The notes below the pieces were generated by a model. The model was not told where the DNA came from. It did no database searches and saw only the letters and a program-made list of their open reading frames with translations. Of a DNA stretch of 64,000 bases, positions 32,564 to 44,085 are shown one piece after another. The DNA is taken from NCBI RefSeq assembly GCF_003597395.2, contig NC_133771.1:139373794-139437793 (forward strand), written 5' to 3'. The position numbers and the translations under genes were made by a program. Each line of letters begins with the position of its first letter. Position 1 is the first letter of the stretch. Source of the DNA: Chelonoidis abingdonii (lineage: Eukaryota > Chordata > Testudines > Testudinidae).

Positions 32564-34216
32564 TGAATCACATAATGTGCTCAAGCTCCTCTTCCTTTGG
32601 AACGGACCATACTGGAAAGGCCAACACAAGCTGGAAAGAAGCATGTTGATGAGAGAGCTTGCTTACAAGAACAAAAAGAGTTCCATGCATTAGCAGACTT
32701 TTTGCTGAATAGGTCAGCAGGGTGTGGAAACCTGTTCCAAGACTTTTTGCATCTTTGCATGAGTTCCTAGTTGCTCAGAGATAGTGTAATACTTCCCATG
32801 AACAGGTTTAAAAGAACATGTTCAAGAGGTAAATTGTATGCAGGGTACGCAAAGTGACAGATATTTTTAGAAATAAATTCTGACTAGATTTTATATATTG
32901 CTTGTAATTTATACAAATTTTATTTTACAACAGTTATGGAAATTATAGCTACTGTTTATAAATACCAAACCCATCATAACATGCTTTACTAGTGTATTTG
33001 AAGTGAGGCTAGATAACATACATAAAGATACTTACACATTTCTATGATTCAGAATTTGATGCAGAGTAAATATGTAAAGAATCTGCTTGGGGCTTTTTCA
33101 ACTCTTCTCCCGAAACTAGTAACTACAGGGAAAAAAAGACAGACATACATCATTTCACATATTTATAAAATAAGTCAGTGTGTCTGTACATTAGGGCTTC
33201 AGAATAAGACTTCTAGATCCCTTCCTTGCGATCATAGTGGGAGGAAAAGATAGGAAACCCTTTTCAGATGTAACCAGATACCTCATTTGACAGAGTGTAA
33301 TGCTTAAAATCCTTTCTAATAGAAAACATGTTAAGACATGCCTCTTTCAAATGCTGTCAAATAGTTCAGCCCTCATATTTTACATACCCTCCTGATTACA
33401 TTCATATGTTTGGTTTTAAAAGTTAACCTCTCCATTTCAGTAGTAAAATAACCAAAGCACTCTTGGTAGGTCTCACGCACAAATAGAGTTGGTGAGATGC
33501 ATGTTTCATTATAATAGTGCGAACACACTGAGATACTACAGTGATGTGCACCGATAGCAGTATTGCCAATGATAAAACATTCAGGTTCCCTAAACATCAT
33601 GAGACTGGCTTTAAAAAATTAATCACCTTGGGATTTTTGCTTATTTGCCTTCTGTTTTTTAAGCCTTTAAGGTTTTCAAGCTTTTCTCCACAACTATAAG
33701 GGCTAGACACTTTCAGCTTTTATTAAAGTAAAATAAAAAAGGGCTCTCATAAAAATCACACAATCCTGGGGTGAAAGTCTGACCCATTGAAGTCACGGGA
33801 AGTTTTGCTATTGACTTCAGTAGGGTCAATGTTTCACTCAAGGAGCTGGGTTTTAAGGAAAATCCCAAATATTGTGACATGCAATAAAATTGAGAACTGG
33901 CAACGCTACATATAAGACCCTGATGCAATATATAAATGCACAGTGCTTTTTGCACCTGATCCTGCCCCCCCTGGAAGCAAAGACAAAAGTCCCATCAGTT
34001 TTAATGGGAGCTGGACTGGGGCCTTTGCATAAGTGGGTATTATAAATTTGGTCATTCAGAGCTAAATACATGTATTTTTTTAAACCAAATAGCATTATAG
34101 ATATAATTAGGAGGAATATTTGAATTTCAAATGATAAATTATTTGTGGCCTAAAATAATCAACAGTGTCTCTTTAAAATATTATTTCTGGTTTTGTATTT
34201 TTGCTTTGTTTTTTGA
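32564..34216. other. Intergenic, no gene recognised
   Basis: AT-rich; holds variants of the CATTGA motif near 33784, 33811 and 33994. Open frames are short and lack domains. Confidence 0.5.
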
Positions 34217-34224
34217 GCTGGGGA

Positions 34225-34549
34225 CAGGGCTGGCGCTTCCATTAGGCGACCCTAGGCGGTCACCTAGGGAGCCAGGATTCGGAGGGCGGCATTTTGTGCA
34301 CTCCCCACGGGGCGCACGGGAGCTTCCGGTTCCGCTCCCATAGCACTGCCGAAGAAGGACCTTCTGCCGATGTACCATGGAAAACAGCGGCAGGTAATTG
34401 AGCAGCTCAATGACTGCCGCTGTCGCCTGCAGCATTTTGGCAGAGGGTCCTTCTTCGGCGGCGCGACGGGAGCGGAACTGGAAGCTCCTGCGTGCCCCGT
34501 GGGGTGTACACAAAATGCCGCCCCCTGAATTTTGCCTAGGCTGCCAGAA
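34225..34549. mobile_element. Foldback hAT-like MITE, about 325 bp
   Basis: Starts CAGGGCTGGCGCTTCC. The interior is a large imperfect hairpin: GCATTTTGTGCACTCCCCAC...GGAGCTTCC near 34290-34330 pairs with GGAAGCTCC...GTGGGGTGTACACAAAATGC near 34477-34520. Flanks GCTGGGGA (34217-34224) and ACTGGGGA (34550-34557) match in 7 of 8 bases. The 3' terminal inverted repeat is eroded. Confidence 0.75.
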
Positions 34550-34557
34550 ACTGGGGA

Positions 34558-37122
34558 TGTGCAAATAAGGAATAAAGAGCTCATCCTCCAGGGTGAACTT
34601 CACCTCTGTCCAAAGGGCCAGCCTATTTTGAGGGTTCAAGTAATGCAGGGCTTGTGCGGGTACCCTGTACAGGGGTAAATTTCACCCACACTCCTCTCTC
34701 AGGCAAAACAATAGGACTTTTCCCAAGTAAGGACAGCAAGACTTGATCTACAGCTTATCAACCTTCTAGCAAGTTAGGATTTTTAGATTTAAGCCAGTAA
34801 AATAAGTTTGACATATTTTTGGTGTTCTGTTCTCCCTTCGTGTTTTATTTGGATGCTGTAATTTAAATCTCATTTGGTTCTGCTACCATTTAGCACTATT
34901 ATTACAGCCTTGTTTAGGAAGAAAGAAGAGTAATCCGTATGTCAAAATAATAGTACTGCCGACGTAGACAGCAGATGGTGTTATTAAACACCTGGTCAAA
35001 ATCTAAGGTCAGAACACACTAACAATTAACAGGACACACTATCTGTTATTTAATGGATAACCTAAGAGATGTAAGGTGTTTGTAATGCTGTGTAGGGTGG
35101 CCCATAGCACATTGTCAGATCTCCACTCGAGTCCTCCGTTGTATAGATATTTTGTAATGCACTTGTCTAAACTTCATTGACACGAATAATTATATCCAGC
35201 TTTGCCTCCTGTAAATTTTTCCTTCTTTGGCAACTAATTCCTCATTTTAAAATTGGCTATGACAATTAAAGCACAAACTATTGTTTTCCCCTTTTCAACC
35301 TACTTGGCTAGTCAGTTTCAGGTCCTGTGGGTGTCCAGCTGGGAGGAGAAGTTGATGATAGTCAGATATTTCTTTGATTAAGTTTTGTTTATTTACGAAG
35401 AATGTGCAGTCCTGTATCTCTGAACACAGAAGGAATCAAGTAGCAGGAAACAGTTTCTTTTGCTCAGAGCACCAAGAGTGCTCTTTTCAGCATGCCCTCT
35501 GATCCCCAAAATCTCTCTCTAGGTTTCTTCCAAACCACTGTTTCCGTTTTCTGTGTGTTCCTCTGCACCCGAACATTTCCCCCAGTTTGTCACAAGACCC
35601 AGACGAACTCTCCACACACCTGGTGCTAGTTTCTTGGCAGATTCTATTAGGGTTTGTTTTAGATGTAGCCCTTAACTATCTCTTATAACGGTCTTAAATG
35701 GGGGACTCAGTCACACAATTTGGAGTAGGTTTAAACTCAATCCATAACAACATTTTACCCAGCTCATAAGAGTGTGCTTTCCCCTTTGGGCCAGTCCCAT
35801 TTAGGAGGCGGTGTATAACTCCTATGTTCAGGTCCCTCATGATGAAGACTCTTCTTTCTTGGTAGATCCTGTTGTTGCTCAAAAGCAGTGACACCCATAC
35901 AAAATCCTTCCCCCGACCCTTCAAAAATTCGTGTCTCCCACCCCCTCTTGAGGCTTATGAGCCTGGGCCAGATCACAGAATCTTCATCCACCAAACAGAA
36001 CCACTCTATTAAAAAATTCACAGCTGTCCCTAGTAGTGTAGTCAAGGGTAAAGTGAGCTTACTCACTTCTCATTTGGGTAACATGGAGTTTAGTGTAGGT
36101 TAGTTTACTCCTATTTTTAACCACTATACCACAGCTATGTTTTCATCCAATTGTGTGTACCCAGGGAGCCGGATACAGGAGACATAACTCTTTCCAGTTT
36201 CTGTGCTCTGTGGTTATGAAAGATGGATGCCCTTAGCTGCTCCTTGCTGCCTTTTAGAGCTATGATGTCTACTTTAGAGGCATAAGGAAAGCCACCTGCA
36301 TTACTTTTAGAGATATAGGCCTGTAAACAAGCCCACTCACTTGTTCTGGGGTCTTCAGGGAAGGTGAAGAGGCTTAAAAAGTAGGCTATGAACTGCTCAT
36401 CAGGATAGGACCTATCTTTATTTTGATTATTGTACAGTGCCAAGCACATTATCAGTGCAGATAGAGTAATATACAGATAATGACCCTGTGACTTTATATA
36501 TTAGTCTCCTACAAGGTAGACAATGGGAAGGAAGCAATCCTTTCAGTGGACAGAGACCAAAATTTTGCCGCCAGTAATACCTTCAATACTGTACTTTTAA
36601 TCCATGATAGCTACTCTCTTGCTTGGATCTATGAACTTGTGAGCAAAGTACATTTTATTATTTACAAGGTTCAGATCTCAAATATAAACAGATGGTGCCA
36701 GGATGACTCCTACTGCATAGTGATCAAGGTATTTTCATATTCATGGGCAAAGCATGATTGATAAAGTAAGCAGAACCAAAATCTTTGAAGAAAAGTATCT
36801 TATAACAATGCATACATTCACTGGGATATTTTGTGTCTAGTTATTATTCCAGTCAGAATAATTTAATATAAAGAGAGAGCCTGACCGGATTCTTCTGCCT
36901 TTTGGATAAGATCAAATCAGGTACTATCTGGTGGACAAACACTAGAAAATCGGGAGGCCCTCTTGGATTTTTAGTAAGTTTGAGAATAGTTCCATTCTTC
37001 TATTTCTCGGTTGTAATTTTTCCTAGTCAGGATTTGTGGGCTGCAAGGTGTGAAGTATCCTCAGCTTCTAATGGATTATGGAAATTGAGCACCTTAGGAT
37101 CTGATCCTGCCGCTCTTATCAG
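34558..37122. other. Intergenic, no gene recognised
   Basis: No coding domain. About 35320-35900 is moderately C-rich on the + strand and could be an old LTR or other repeat, but I see no defined ends. Confidence 0.4.
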
Positions 37123-37189
37123 AGTAGTCTTACTCACCCAAGCAGTCCCATTGATTTCAATGGGACTGCTTGGGTGAGTCAGGACTACT
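37123..37189. repeat. Near-perfect palindrome with 23-bp perfect arms
   Basis: Positions 37132-37154 and 37157-37179 are exact reverse complements separated by TT; the centre reads CATTGATTTCAATG. The arms extend imperfectly to AGTAGTC (37123-37129) and GACTACT (37183-37189). The centre belongs to the dispersed CATTGA motif set. Confidence 0.9.
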
Positions 37190-37829
37190 CACACAAACAA
37201 GGGTTGTAGGACTGGATCCTTATTATATGAAAGCCATATTTCTTTACTGGTAATGATGCTTCTCAAGGCTAAGACCTTGCTGCTTTCCCATGTGGTCATC
37301 TTGGAGTGAGGATTTCAACACTGAAGAATATTTCTGGGCAGACCCTCAGCATCACTCAGACTTGGCTTAGACAGACTTTTTCTTACTACTAGTTACATCA
37401 GCTGAACTGAATTGTGACACTTTCCTGTGTAAGTGAATACTAGAAAACATTATGTAAGTGATTTCCAGACCACTGGGCCTGTCCTTCAGTGCTGATTTTT
37501 CTTATTGTTTTCATCTTGGTCAGCTGTTCCTCACATCTGATCACAGGTATATTTGATGGGATACTTCTGAGAGATTATCAGATAGACATTTAACTAAAAG
37601 CATTGGGAGAAAAATCAGGAAAGGAGGAGTTTACTGACATTGTTGCCAGGCAGTTCCATAATATTGACATCTTTGCCCGAATCAGAGGTAGGCCCTAGAG
37701 TAAATAGATCATTTGGGGCCTGATCATTTTCTCCACTCATGCTCTCATAGGAACCCACTGTCTTTTTCCTTGAGTTTATGGAAGCCCCTTGGGGATACAA
37801 CATGAGGTAGGAATTCCATGGATTAGAAG
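37190..37829. other. Intergenic, possible further Harbinger-related remnant
   Basis: No confident annotation. The stretch lies in the reading direction of the transposase relic at 37830-38130, but I could not recognise more of that protein. Confidence 0.3.
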
Positions 37830-38140
37830 TCAGTAGGTCTGGGACAAGCCTGGAGTACTCACCCTCTCAAAGCTGTGGAGAATATGCAAGCAAGGATGGA
37901 GAGCTTCCAGATGGCGATGGTCACATGCTTCTCCACATTGAATGGAACTCTCATGTTGGTGTTTTACTGCTGCAGTGCGGAGTGAGCTTTGCAAAGATCT
38001 CCAGGAATACTTCTGCTTCCAGAAGTTCTGCCACCATAGCTGGTCATCACAGTTCTGCATCACAGTCCTAGCCCACCTGTCATGCTGGTGGACTGAGCCC
38101 AGAAGTAACACTCCACCAAACGCATCCACTCCATGAAAAT
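37830..38140 (-). pseudogene. PIF/Harbinger transposase N-terminal relic
   Basis: The minus-strand translation contains WARTVMQNCDDQLWWQNFW followed by a block resembling the LC..L.PALRHQDTRMRAALPVEKRVAIALWKLA region of PIF/Harbinger-type nucleases common in turtle and fish genomes; here it is changed by frameshifts and substitutions (for example the VEKHV-like block around 37945-37900 is shifted into another frame). No catalytic DDE residues lie in this part. I infer a dead transposon copy; a search against Harbinger transposases would settle it. Confidence 0.55.
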
Positions 38141-38699
38141 ATCATGCAGAAGTAACTGCTCAATTTTATTGTTCTCCTCCTCTGCATGGCATCTCGGTGG
38201 CTGCACCCCACCTCATCCAAAACCATCCAGCTCTGTGATCACTAATACATCTGGAGCACTCTGTTCCAACTAATGACAGCCAAGATCCTAAGGCTCAACA
38301 GTGTTTCTTCCATGCTGCCTGACAGCAGTTTGAAAATGGCTCTGGGTCACTAAAAAACAGAAGAATTATTGGATACCACGAAAGCAATCATGGGAGTTCA
38401 TAAATTTGACCCCAAGTACCAGAATTGCAGCAGGCTCTGGTAAGTATCCCATAACACTCTGTAAGAAAAATTTCAGAATGCATAGAGTCTAGCAACAATA
38501 CATTGCACCATGGGATATCTGTGCAAAATGCTGTGTAGTTATTTAGTTATTTAGAAAAAAACCAACCAAACAAACAATACCCTATAGAATTGTATAGGGC
38601 TCAATGATTCACATGGGAACAGACAAACAAAGCAGTGTGGACACATTACTTTGGTAGAGCTATAGCAAAAAAAATACTGAATTTTTTCCCCCAAGAATT

Positions 38700-38782
38700 G
38701 TAGAATCACAGAAATGTAGGGTTGGAAAAGACCTCAAGCGGCATCTAATCCAGCCCCCTGTGCTGAGGCAGGATCAAGTATA
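38700..38782 (-). repeat. CR1 LINE 3' end, first part
   Basis: TAGAATCACAGAAATGTAGGGTTGGAAAAGACCTCAAG...ATCTAATCCAGCCCCCTG is the antisense 3' end of a CR1 LINE (octamer-like GAATCACA tail at the left). It continues at 39124 beyond an inserted MITE. Confidence 0.85.
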
Positions 38783-38790
38783 CCTAGACA

Positions 38791-39115
38791 TGGGGTTCCC
38801 AAATTTGGTTCGCAGCTTGTTCAGGATAAGCCCCTGGCGGGCTGCAAGACACTTTGTTTACCTGAGTGTCTTCAGGTATGACCACTCGCAGCTCCCAGTG
38901 GCCGCAGTTCATTGTTCCCCAGCCAACAGGAGCTGTGGGAAGTGGCGTGGGTCAGGACACCACTTCTTGCAGTTCCCGTCTGCTGAGAACGACAAACTGC
39001 AGCCGCTGGGAGCTGCGAGTGCCCGTACTGGTGGACACTCAGGTAAACAAAGCATCTTGCGGCCTCCCCGGGGGCTTACCATGAACTAGCCGCGAACCAA
39101 GTTTGGGAACCCCGA
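38791..39115. mobile_element. Foldback hAT-like MITE inserted in CR1, 325 bp
   Basis: Starts TGGGGTTCCCAAATTTGGTT and ends GCGAACCAAGTTTGGGAACC..., long inverted termini that pair over more than 20 bp; the inside is also largely self-complementary (GCAGCTCCCAGTGGCCGC against GCAGCCGCTGGGAGCTGC). CCTAGACA (38783-38790) and CCTAGACC (39116-39123) form an 8-bp duplication with one mismatch. The first bases TG replace the CA expected for a hAT end. Confidence 0.87.
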
Positions 39116-39123
39116 CCTAGACC

Positions 39124-39280
39124 ATCCCAGAGAGCTGTTTGTGTAATCAGTTCTTATAAACCTCCAGTGATGGGGTTTCTACAACCTCTTATGGATTCCT
39201 ATTCCAGTACTTAATTATTCTTATTGTTAGAAAGCCTTTCCTAAAAGTCAACCTAAATCTCCCTTGCTGCAGACATGCCT
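39124..39280 (-). repeat. CR1 LINE 3' region, second part
   Basis: ATCCCAGAGAGCTGTTTGTG...CCTCCAGTGATGGGGTTTCTACAACCTC...GAAAGCCTTTCCTAAAAGTCAACC...CTCCCTTGCTGCAG continues the antisense CR1 sequence interrupted by the MITE. Confidence 0.85.
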
Positions 39281-40011
39281 GCCATGTGGACAAGGCCTAA
39301 ATTAATGTTAACCCCATCTGCATAAAGAATCCCATCTTCTCTTTAGAGCCATAAAATTTACTCGTGACTTTCAGGACATCCATAGATTGAAATGGCCAAG
39401 GCCCTGCTGCTGAGAAGAAACAAAGTCATGGCTCTTACAGATGTTTTTCCCATGTAGAGAATGCTGTTGTTCTTGTTTAAACAGTGGAAAGCTATGCTGA
39501 AATTCTTATCATTTATGCAAAGTGTCATTTTGTGATTTCTCCCCCACCCCGTCCTTCAGATCAAATGGTGTGTTATAATGGCATAATAACAATAATAGAT
39601 TGTATTGCATCATTTTGTTTGTGTAATTTGCAGCAATTGGCAGGGCACTCAGACCCTGTGTACAGGCACTTTTATGTTTTCTAAACTGAAAGAAACACAA
39701 ATGAAATAATATGTGAAAGCTCTGATGACATTTAAAAATTACCCATATTTTTGTCACGTGCGTGTTCCATGTGAACGTGAAAGCCCTATGCAGCAGAGTC
39801 ACTGATCCTAATTGTTTGTTAGGAGGCGTGCTGTAGAAATATTTATCTGAATAGAAAATGAAATTTGCAGGTAATTGCAATCTCCAGGTAACATATCTGT
39901 AAAACTGATGTGTATATGGGGGCAACCATAGTACAAAAATGGACACAACATTTGTGCAATGCCCTTTCTGTGTCTTTTCTTCCTTAAATCCCAGAGAAAG
40001 TTGAAAGAGCC
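39281..40011. other. Intergenic, nothing recognised
   Basis: No gene or confident repeat. Confidence 0.5.
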
Positions 40012-40025
40012 TAATAAAATTCAAG

Positions 40026-40123
40026 CAGCAAAGAGTCCTGTGGCACCTTATAGACTAACAGATGTATTGGAGCATGAGCTTTCGTGGGTGAATACCCACT
40101 TCATTGGATGCACACCAGTAAAA
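40026..40123. mobile_element. 98-bp retroposed insertion with perfect 14-bp target duplication
   Basis: CAGCAAAGAGTCCTGTGGCACC...GAGCATGAGCTTTCGTGGGTG...CACTTCATTGGATGCACACC followed by a short A-tail (GTAAAA). TAATAAAATTCAAG is present exactly at 40012-40025 and 40124-40137. I recognise the sequence as a very abundant turtle repeat, but am not sure of its class (LINE, SINE or Penelope-like tail). Confidence 0.85.
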
Positions 40124-40137
40124 TAATAAAATTCAAG

Positions 40138-42726
40138 ACAGCTAAAGAGCAATCCACAGTGCTGAAACACTTGTTAACTCCAAACCATCTCAATGCCAGC
40201 TGTTTCATTTACTGTTTGGTTCAGTTTTGGCAAAATGGTATTAGCATTTTTGGCAAGCCTATAAAGCAGCTTTTCATTGCCTTTACCCAAACACAACTCA
40301 GTCCTGTCTTTCATGATCACTCCGCTGTACAAGACCAGCTTGACAGTTATGGTGAGGATTAATCTAATGATTCTTTGGGATAAATCCCAAATGTAACTGA
40401 TTAGTTTTCTATAGAAGTGTGCATATTGGGAGGAACCACAGAATGATGACCTCTCCAGCAACAGCTGCTGCCTCAGTTTCCCTCCTTCTTTGTGCCTCAG
40501 TTTCCCAATTTGTCAGTAGACTCCCTCTTGTTTGTTAGGTAGCAGAATCTAGGGAAGAGAATGATTAAGAACATATTAGATTACAAGCGGCAGGACTTGG
40601 ACACACCAACGTGAATTAAACCCAGGACCCAGAATAAGCTGGTTTGCAGCAGAACAGTGTACCAGAACCTCTTTGATGCTGCCTTATTCTCCTGAATCCA
40701 TGCCCTTTTTTAAAGCAAGTTTCTAGCTATTATGCTTGAGGAGACAGCCTCAAGAAAGGTGAATCAAGTGTAACAGATGCCTGCATTTGCTGAACCTGAA
40801 ACAATAGCTTTGAGAGGTGTGACTTGTCCCATTCATCTAGGGGATGCCAAGTCAGATAACAAGGCTGACATTTAAACTATTAACTATTCCACTGTTCAAA
40901 GCACTTACCGCAGGATTACACTATGAAGGCCTGCATAATTTACTGGGAGTCGGGGGAAAGGAGAGGGCAAACCCAAGAAGCCTACTAGCCCAATGAGGCA
41001 TCTGAGGTTCCTTGAGGGATTGCCAAGAAGCTCAGTGGGAGCCCATGAGCCTCAATGAGGGGAAGAAAAGCACAAGAAGCCAAGCAGAGTGGAGTGTATT
41101 TGGACTCCACTGAGAGGGACACAAGCCCAAGGAGTGCAAAGAGCACATACGAATGTGTTTTGAATATCTGTGCAATTGACTGTGAGCCATGCCTCACGTG
41201 GGTGGAATGTATTTGTGAGTGGAGCTTGAAAGAGTTACCGCCTCTTTCTTCTCAGATATGACCCCTCCCTGTTTAGAGCCCACAGGACTCAGTCAACAGC
41301 ATTGTGCTACATTGTGCACATTCCCCAAATGAGATTTATAAAGCAACCACATGGGCGTGTATTCACCAAGCACTAGACTTGTTACCCTCAGGGGACACAG
41401 GCTTTGATAGGCGAGTTTTCCAAGCAGTGGTTTGAAAAAAGTTAGCCTGAGGGCCCAGGATGCCTTCTCTCCCTTTTTCTGAACTAATTGCTAGTAATGT
41501 TGCACTACTGAGGAAGAAAAGAAATTTTGGCCTTGCTTCTAAATTTCCTTTCTCCAAAACAGGGTGCCTGACAACCCCGAATCATCCCAGAATCAAGGGG
41601 CATGGAATCTGGAATCATGTTCTTTGGAAAGAAATGTAAATAGTCGCATGTCTTATCGCATGTCTCTTGAAAGTATCAGTACATTGTTATAACAATAATA
41701 AAAAATAATTGTTTATTAATAATTGTTATTAAAGTGTAAGTGTTTCATAGCTGTTAAGTCCACTGTTCTGAGGGGTACACAACAAAGAACTCTCCAACAG
41801 CCTGACTAATCCTGTGGACAGAAAGGCCAACCGAAAAACTGACATCGAGTGGATCATCACTCAGTAACATGTCTGGGTCATGTGGATCTGCTGAAGGTCG
41901 GAGGAGCTAATGTAAATGCAAAAGAGGGATTGTCCATACCCTTATGTGGAGAGGATCGCATTCTGCATCCTGCAAAAGGGTGAGAGAGTTTCTGCTGCTG
42001 CATATACTTCCCTAGAACCCCAGAATTCTCCTTGTAATACAGCCCTCTCTGAACCCCCACCACCACTGTCACCACATGTGGTTCCTTAAAGACACATTCT
42101 AGCCTTTAATCAGAATTAGCTATGCACTGTTAACTGTCAACAGCTCTTTTGTTCCTCTAATGGGTGTTTGCTGTTGCAACATTGTGCTTATTAACCTTTG
42201 TCAGTGACTCAGCATGACCCTTACATTGAATACTGGAGTTTCAAGATGGGGTGAGGGTAAGACAATGAAGGCTTAAACAAGCATGTCTGCAGAGTAAGTG
42301 TGTGTGTGGGGAGGGGGGTGTTCTTTTTTCCTGTTCTTATTTTAATTAAATCTTGATTCATTTTCAATATTTTTTCCACTAATAAACATAGATAGGAATT
42401 AAATGCAAACAAGATGAATCTGTGAATCTAAGACAATCATTAAAATGTCATTATTAACAAAGTCATTTATGTGCCTCTACTGTAGGAAGAAAGATGGATA
42501 GAAGGCGTAAGCGCTAGAATAGAAAAATAAAAGATTAGAGAGAGGAGAGGAATCCTCTATAAAGAATTCAGCACCAAAGTAAAAAGATTAAAGATAAAAA
42601 GAACAAAGAGATAGATATTAGAAAAATCTGACCCATTAGGAATATCACTTAGCAACTTTGCTTGTATGTAAAACGCAATTGGTCAATGTTAAACCAAGAA
42701 AGGTAATGTTAGTCTGTAACAGACAG
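40138..42726. other. Intergenic, no gene recognised
   Basis: Short unsupported frames only. An AT-rich stretch with AATAATTG repeats lies near 41691-41730, a TG run at 42298-42308. Confidence 0.5.
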
Positions 42727-42890
42727 CATGTCCACATGAAAAAGTTGCACTGGTTTAACCTGTGTGTGGTTTTAAACAAATTTTAACATTTAGTTAAACC
42801 AGTGGACACTCTTATGTTGGTTTACACCAGTGTTACTTTAGCTTATTTATGTCGATTCAAACAAACCTGATTTAAATCAAACTAAGAGGA
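42727..42890. repeat. Possible foldback MITE remnant
   Basis: GCATGTCCACATG...GCACTGGTTTAACC is partly complementary to GTTAAACCAGTGGACAC further right, suggesting a small inverted-repeat element. Ends and target duplication are not clear. Confidence 0.35.
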
Positions 42891-42897
42891 AGTATTG

Positions 42898-42948
42898 TCT
42901 TTTATTGGACCAACTTCTGTCGGTGAGAGAGACAAGCTTTCGAGCTTG
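42898..42948 (-). repeat. Turtle interspersed repeat fragment (inverted partner of 43742-43842)
   Basis: TCTTTTATTGGACCAACTTC...GAGAGAGACAAGCTTTCGAGC is the reverse complement of the sequence type at 43742-43842. Confidence 0.7.
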
Positions 42949-43115
42949 AAGAAGAGTTCTGAGTTAGAATAGAATATTCAAGAGCTGTCATTTCTGATAA
43001 CGTATTTGACCAGTCTCTGATCTTGAGAGAGTAACAAAATTTCCATGTGTGCAAGATAAGCTCTTTGGTTACAAGGGCAGCTCAAAAGCAAACACAGTCC
43101 CTGGGAATTTGTAAA

Positions 43116-43376
43116 CAGGGGCAGCTCTAGGTATTTTGCCACCCCAAGCACGGCAGGCAGGCTGCCTTCGGCGGCTTGCCTGCAGGAGGTCCCTGGTCCC
43201 GCGAATTTGGCGGCAGCCTGCGGGAGGTCTGCTGAAGCTGCAGGACCAGCGGACCCTCCGCAGGCATGCCGCCAAAGGCAGCTTGCCTGCCGCCCTCACA
43301 GCGACCGGCAGAGCGCTCCCTGTGGCTTGCCACCCCAAGCACGTGCTTGAAGTGCTGGTGCCTGGAGCCATCCCTG
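43116..43376. mobile_element. Non-autonomous hAT element, 261 bp, with perfect 8-bp target duplication
   Basis: Starts CAGGGGCAGCTCTAGG and ends GTGCCTGGAGCCATCCCTG. TTTGTAAA is duplicated exactly at 43108-43115 and 43377-43384. Same family as 32233-32555 (shared GCCACCCCAAGCACG, GGACCAGCGGACCCTCC, GACCGGCAGAGCG blocks). Confidence 0.93.
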
Positions 43377-43741
43377 TTTGTAAAGCCTAATTTCACCTGC
43401 ATCAGTGCTAGTTTGAAAGTTTCAAATGTTAAAAGGAATATCCACATTTAAAATGTATTCTGTCCCACACATCTCTCCAAACACCCTTCACCTTAGTGCA
43501 GTCCCAGAGCATGAATATTAATGAACCCAGGAGCTTACCTATGCCACCAACATTTACTATTCCTCTTTTATGCCAGTGCATCTTTAGGAGAATCTTACAT
43601 TGAGTCAACTGTAACTGTAGATTAGGTAGGGATTTTTTAAATATTATGGCTGGTATTCCATTAGATCAGGGTGAGATTTAGGGGTCAGAGCCTGGCCAGC
43701 AAACATGCAGCATAGGGCCTAATGGTCATGTCACCTTAGAC

Positions 43742-43842
43742 CTGAAGAAGATCTATGTGTGAGCTCAAAAACTTGTCTCTTTCGCCAACAGAAACTGGTC
43801 CAATAAAGATATCACTTCAGCCACCTTGTCTCTCTAATATCA
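43742..43842 (+). repeat. Turtle interspersed repeat fragment
   Basis: CTGAAGAAGATCTATGTG...CTTGTCTCTTTCGCCAACAG...GGTCCAATAAAGATATCACTTC...CACCTTGTCTCTCTAATATC is a high-copy turtle sequence; family name uncertain. An inverted partial copy lies at 42898-42948. Confidence 0.75.
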
Positions 43843-44085
43843 CCTTAGGCTTTAAAAACATAGACAGCTTTTTAAAAAAGTTAAAAGTACTGGCCTCAAC
43901 AGAAGTGGAATCTCAACCAAATTGGTTTGTGTATTCCAAAAGTTGGACCCTTGCACCACAGCAACATTTGTCAGTTTTGGCAATTTGCTCTGTGACGCCG
44001 TCAAGCTCCAACCTTGCTATCTCGTCTTTCTCAATTGCAAGGAGAGTAAGGTCACCCAGCCATGTCTGAGCTAGCATTGAACACA

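Noticed and set aside
37132..37179. microRNA hairpin
   Set aside because: The arms pair perfectly, unlike typical pre-miRNA with bulges, and there is no sign of expression; kept as a palindrome only.
39509..40024. 171-codon open frame on the minus strand
   Set aside because: No recognisable domain and it ends in the flank of a retroposon; chance frame.
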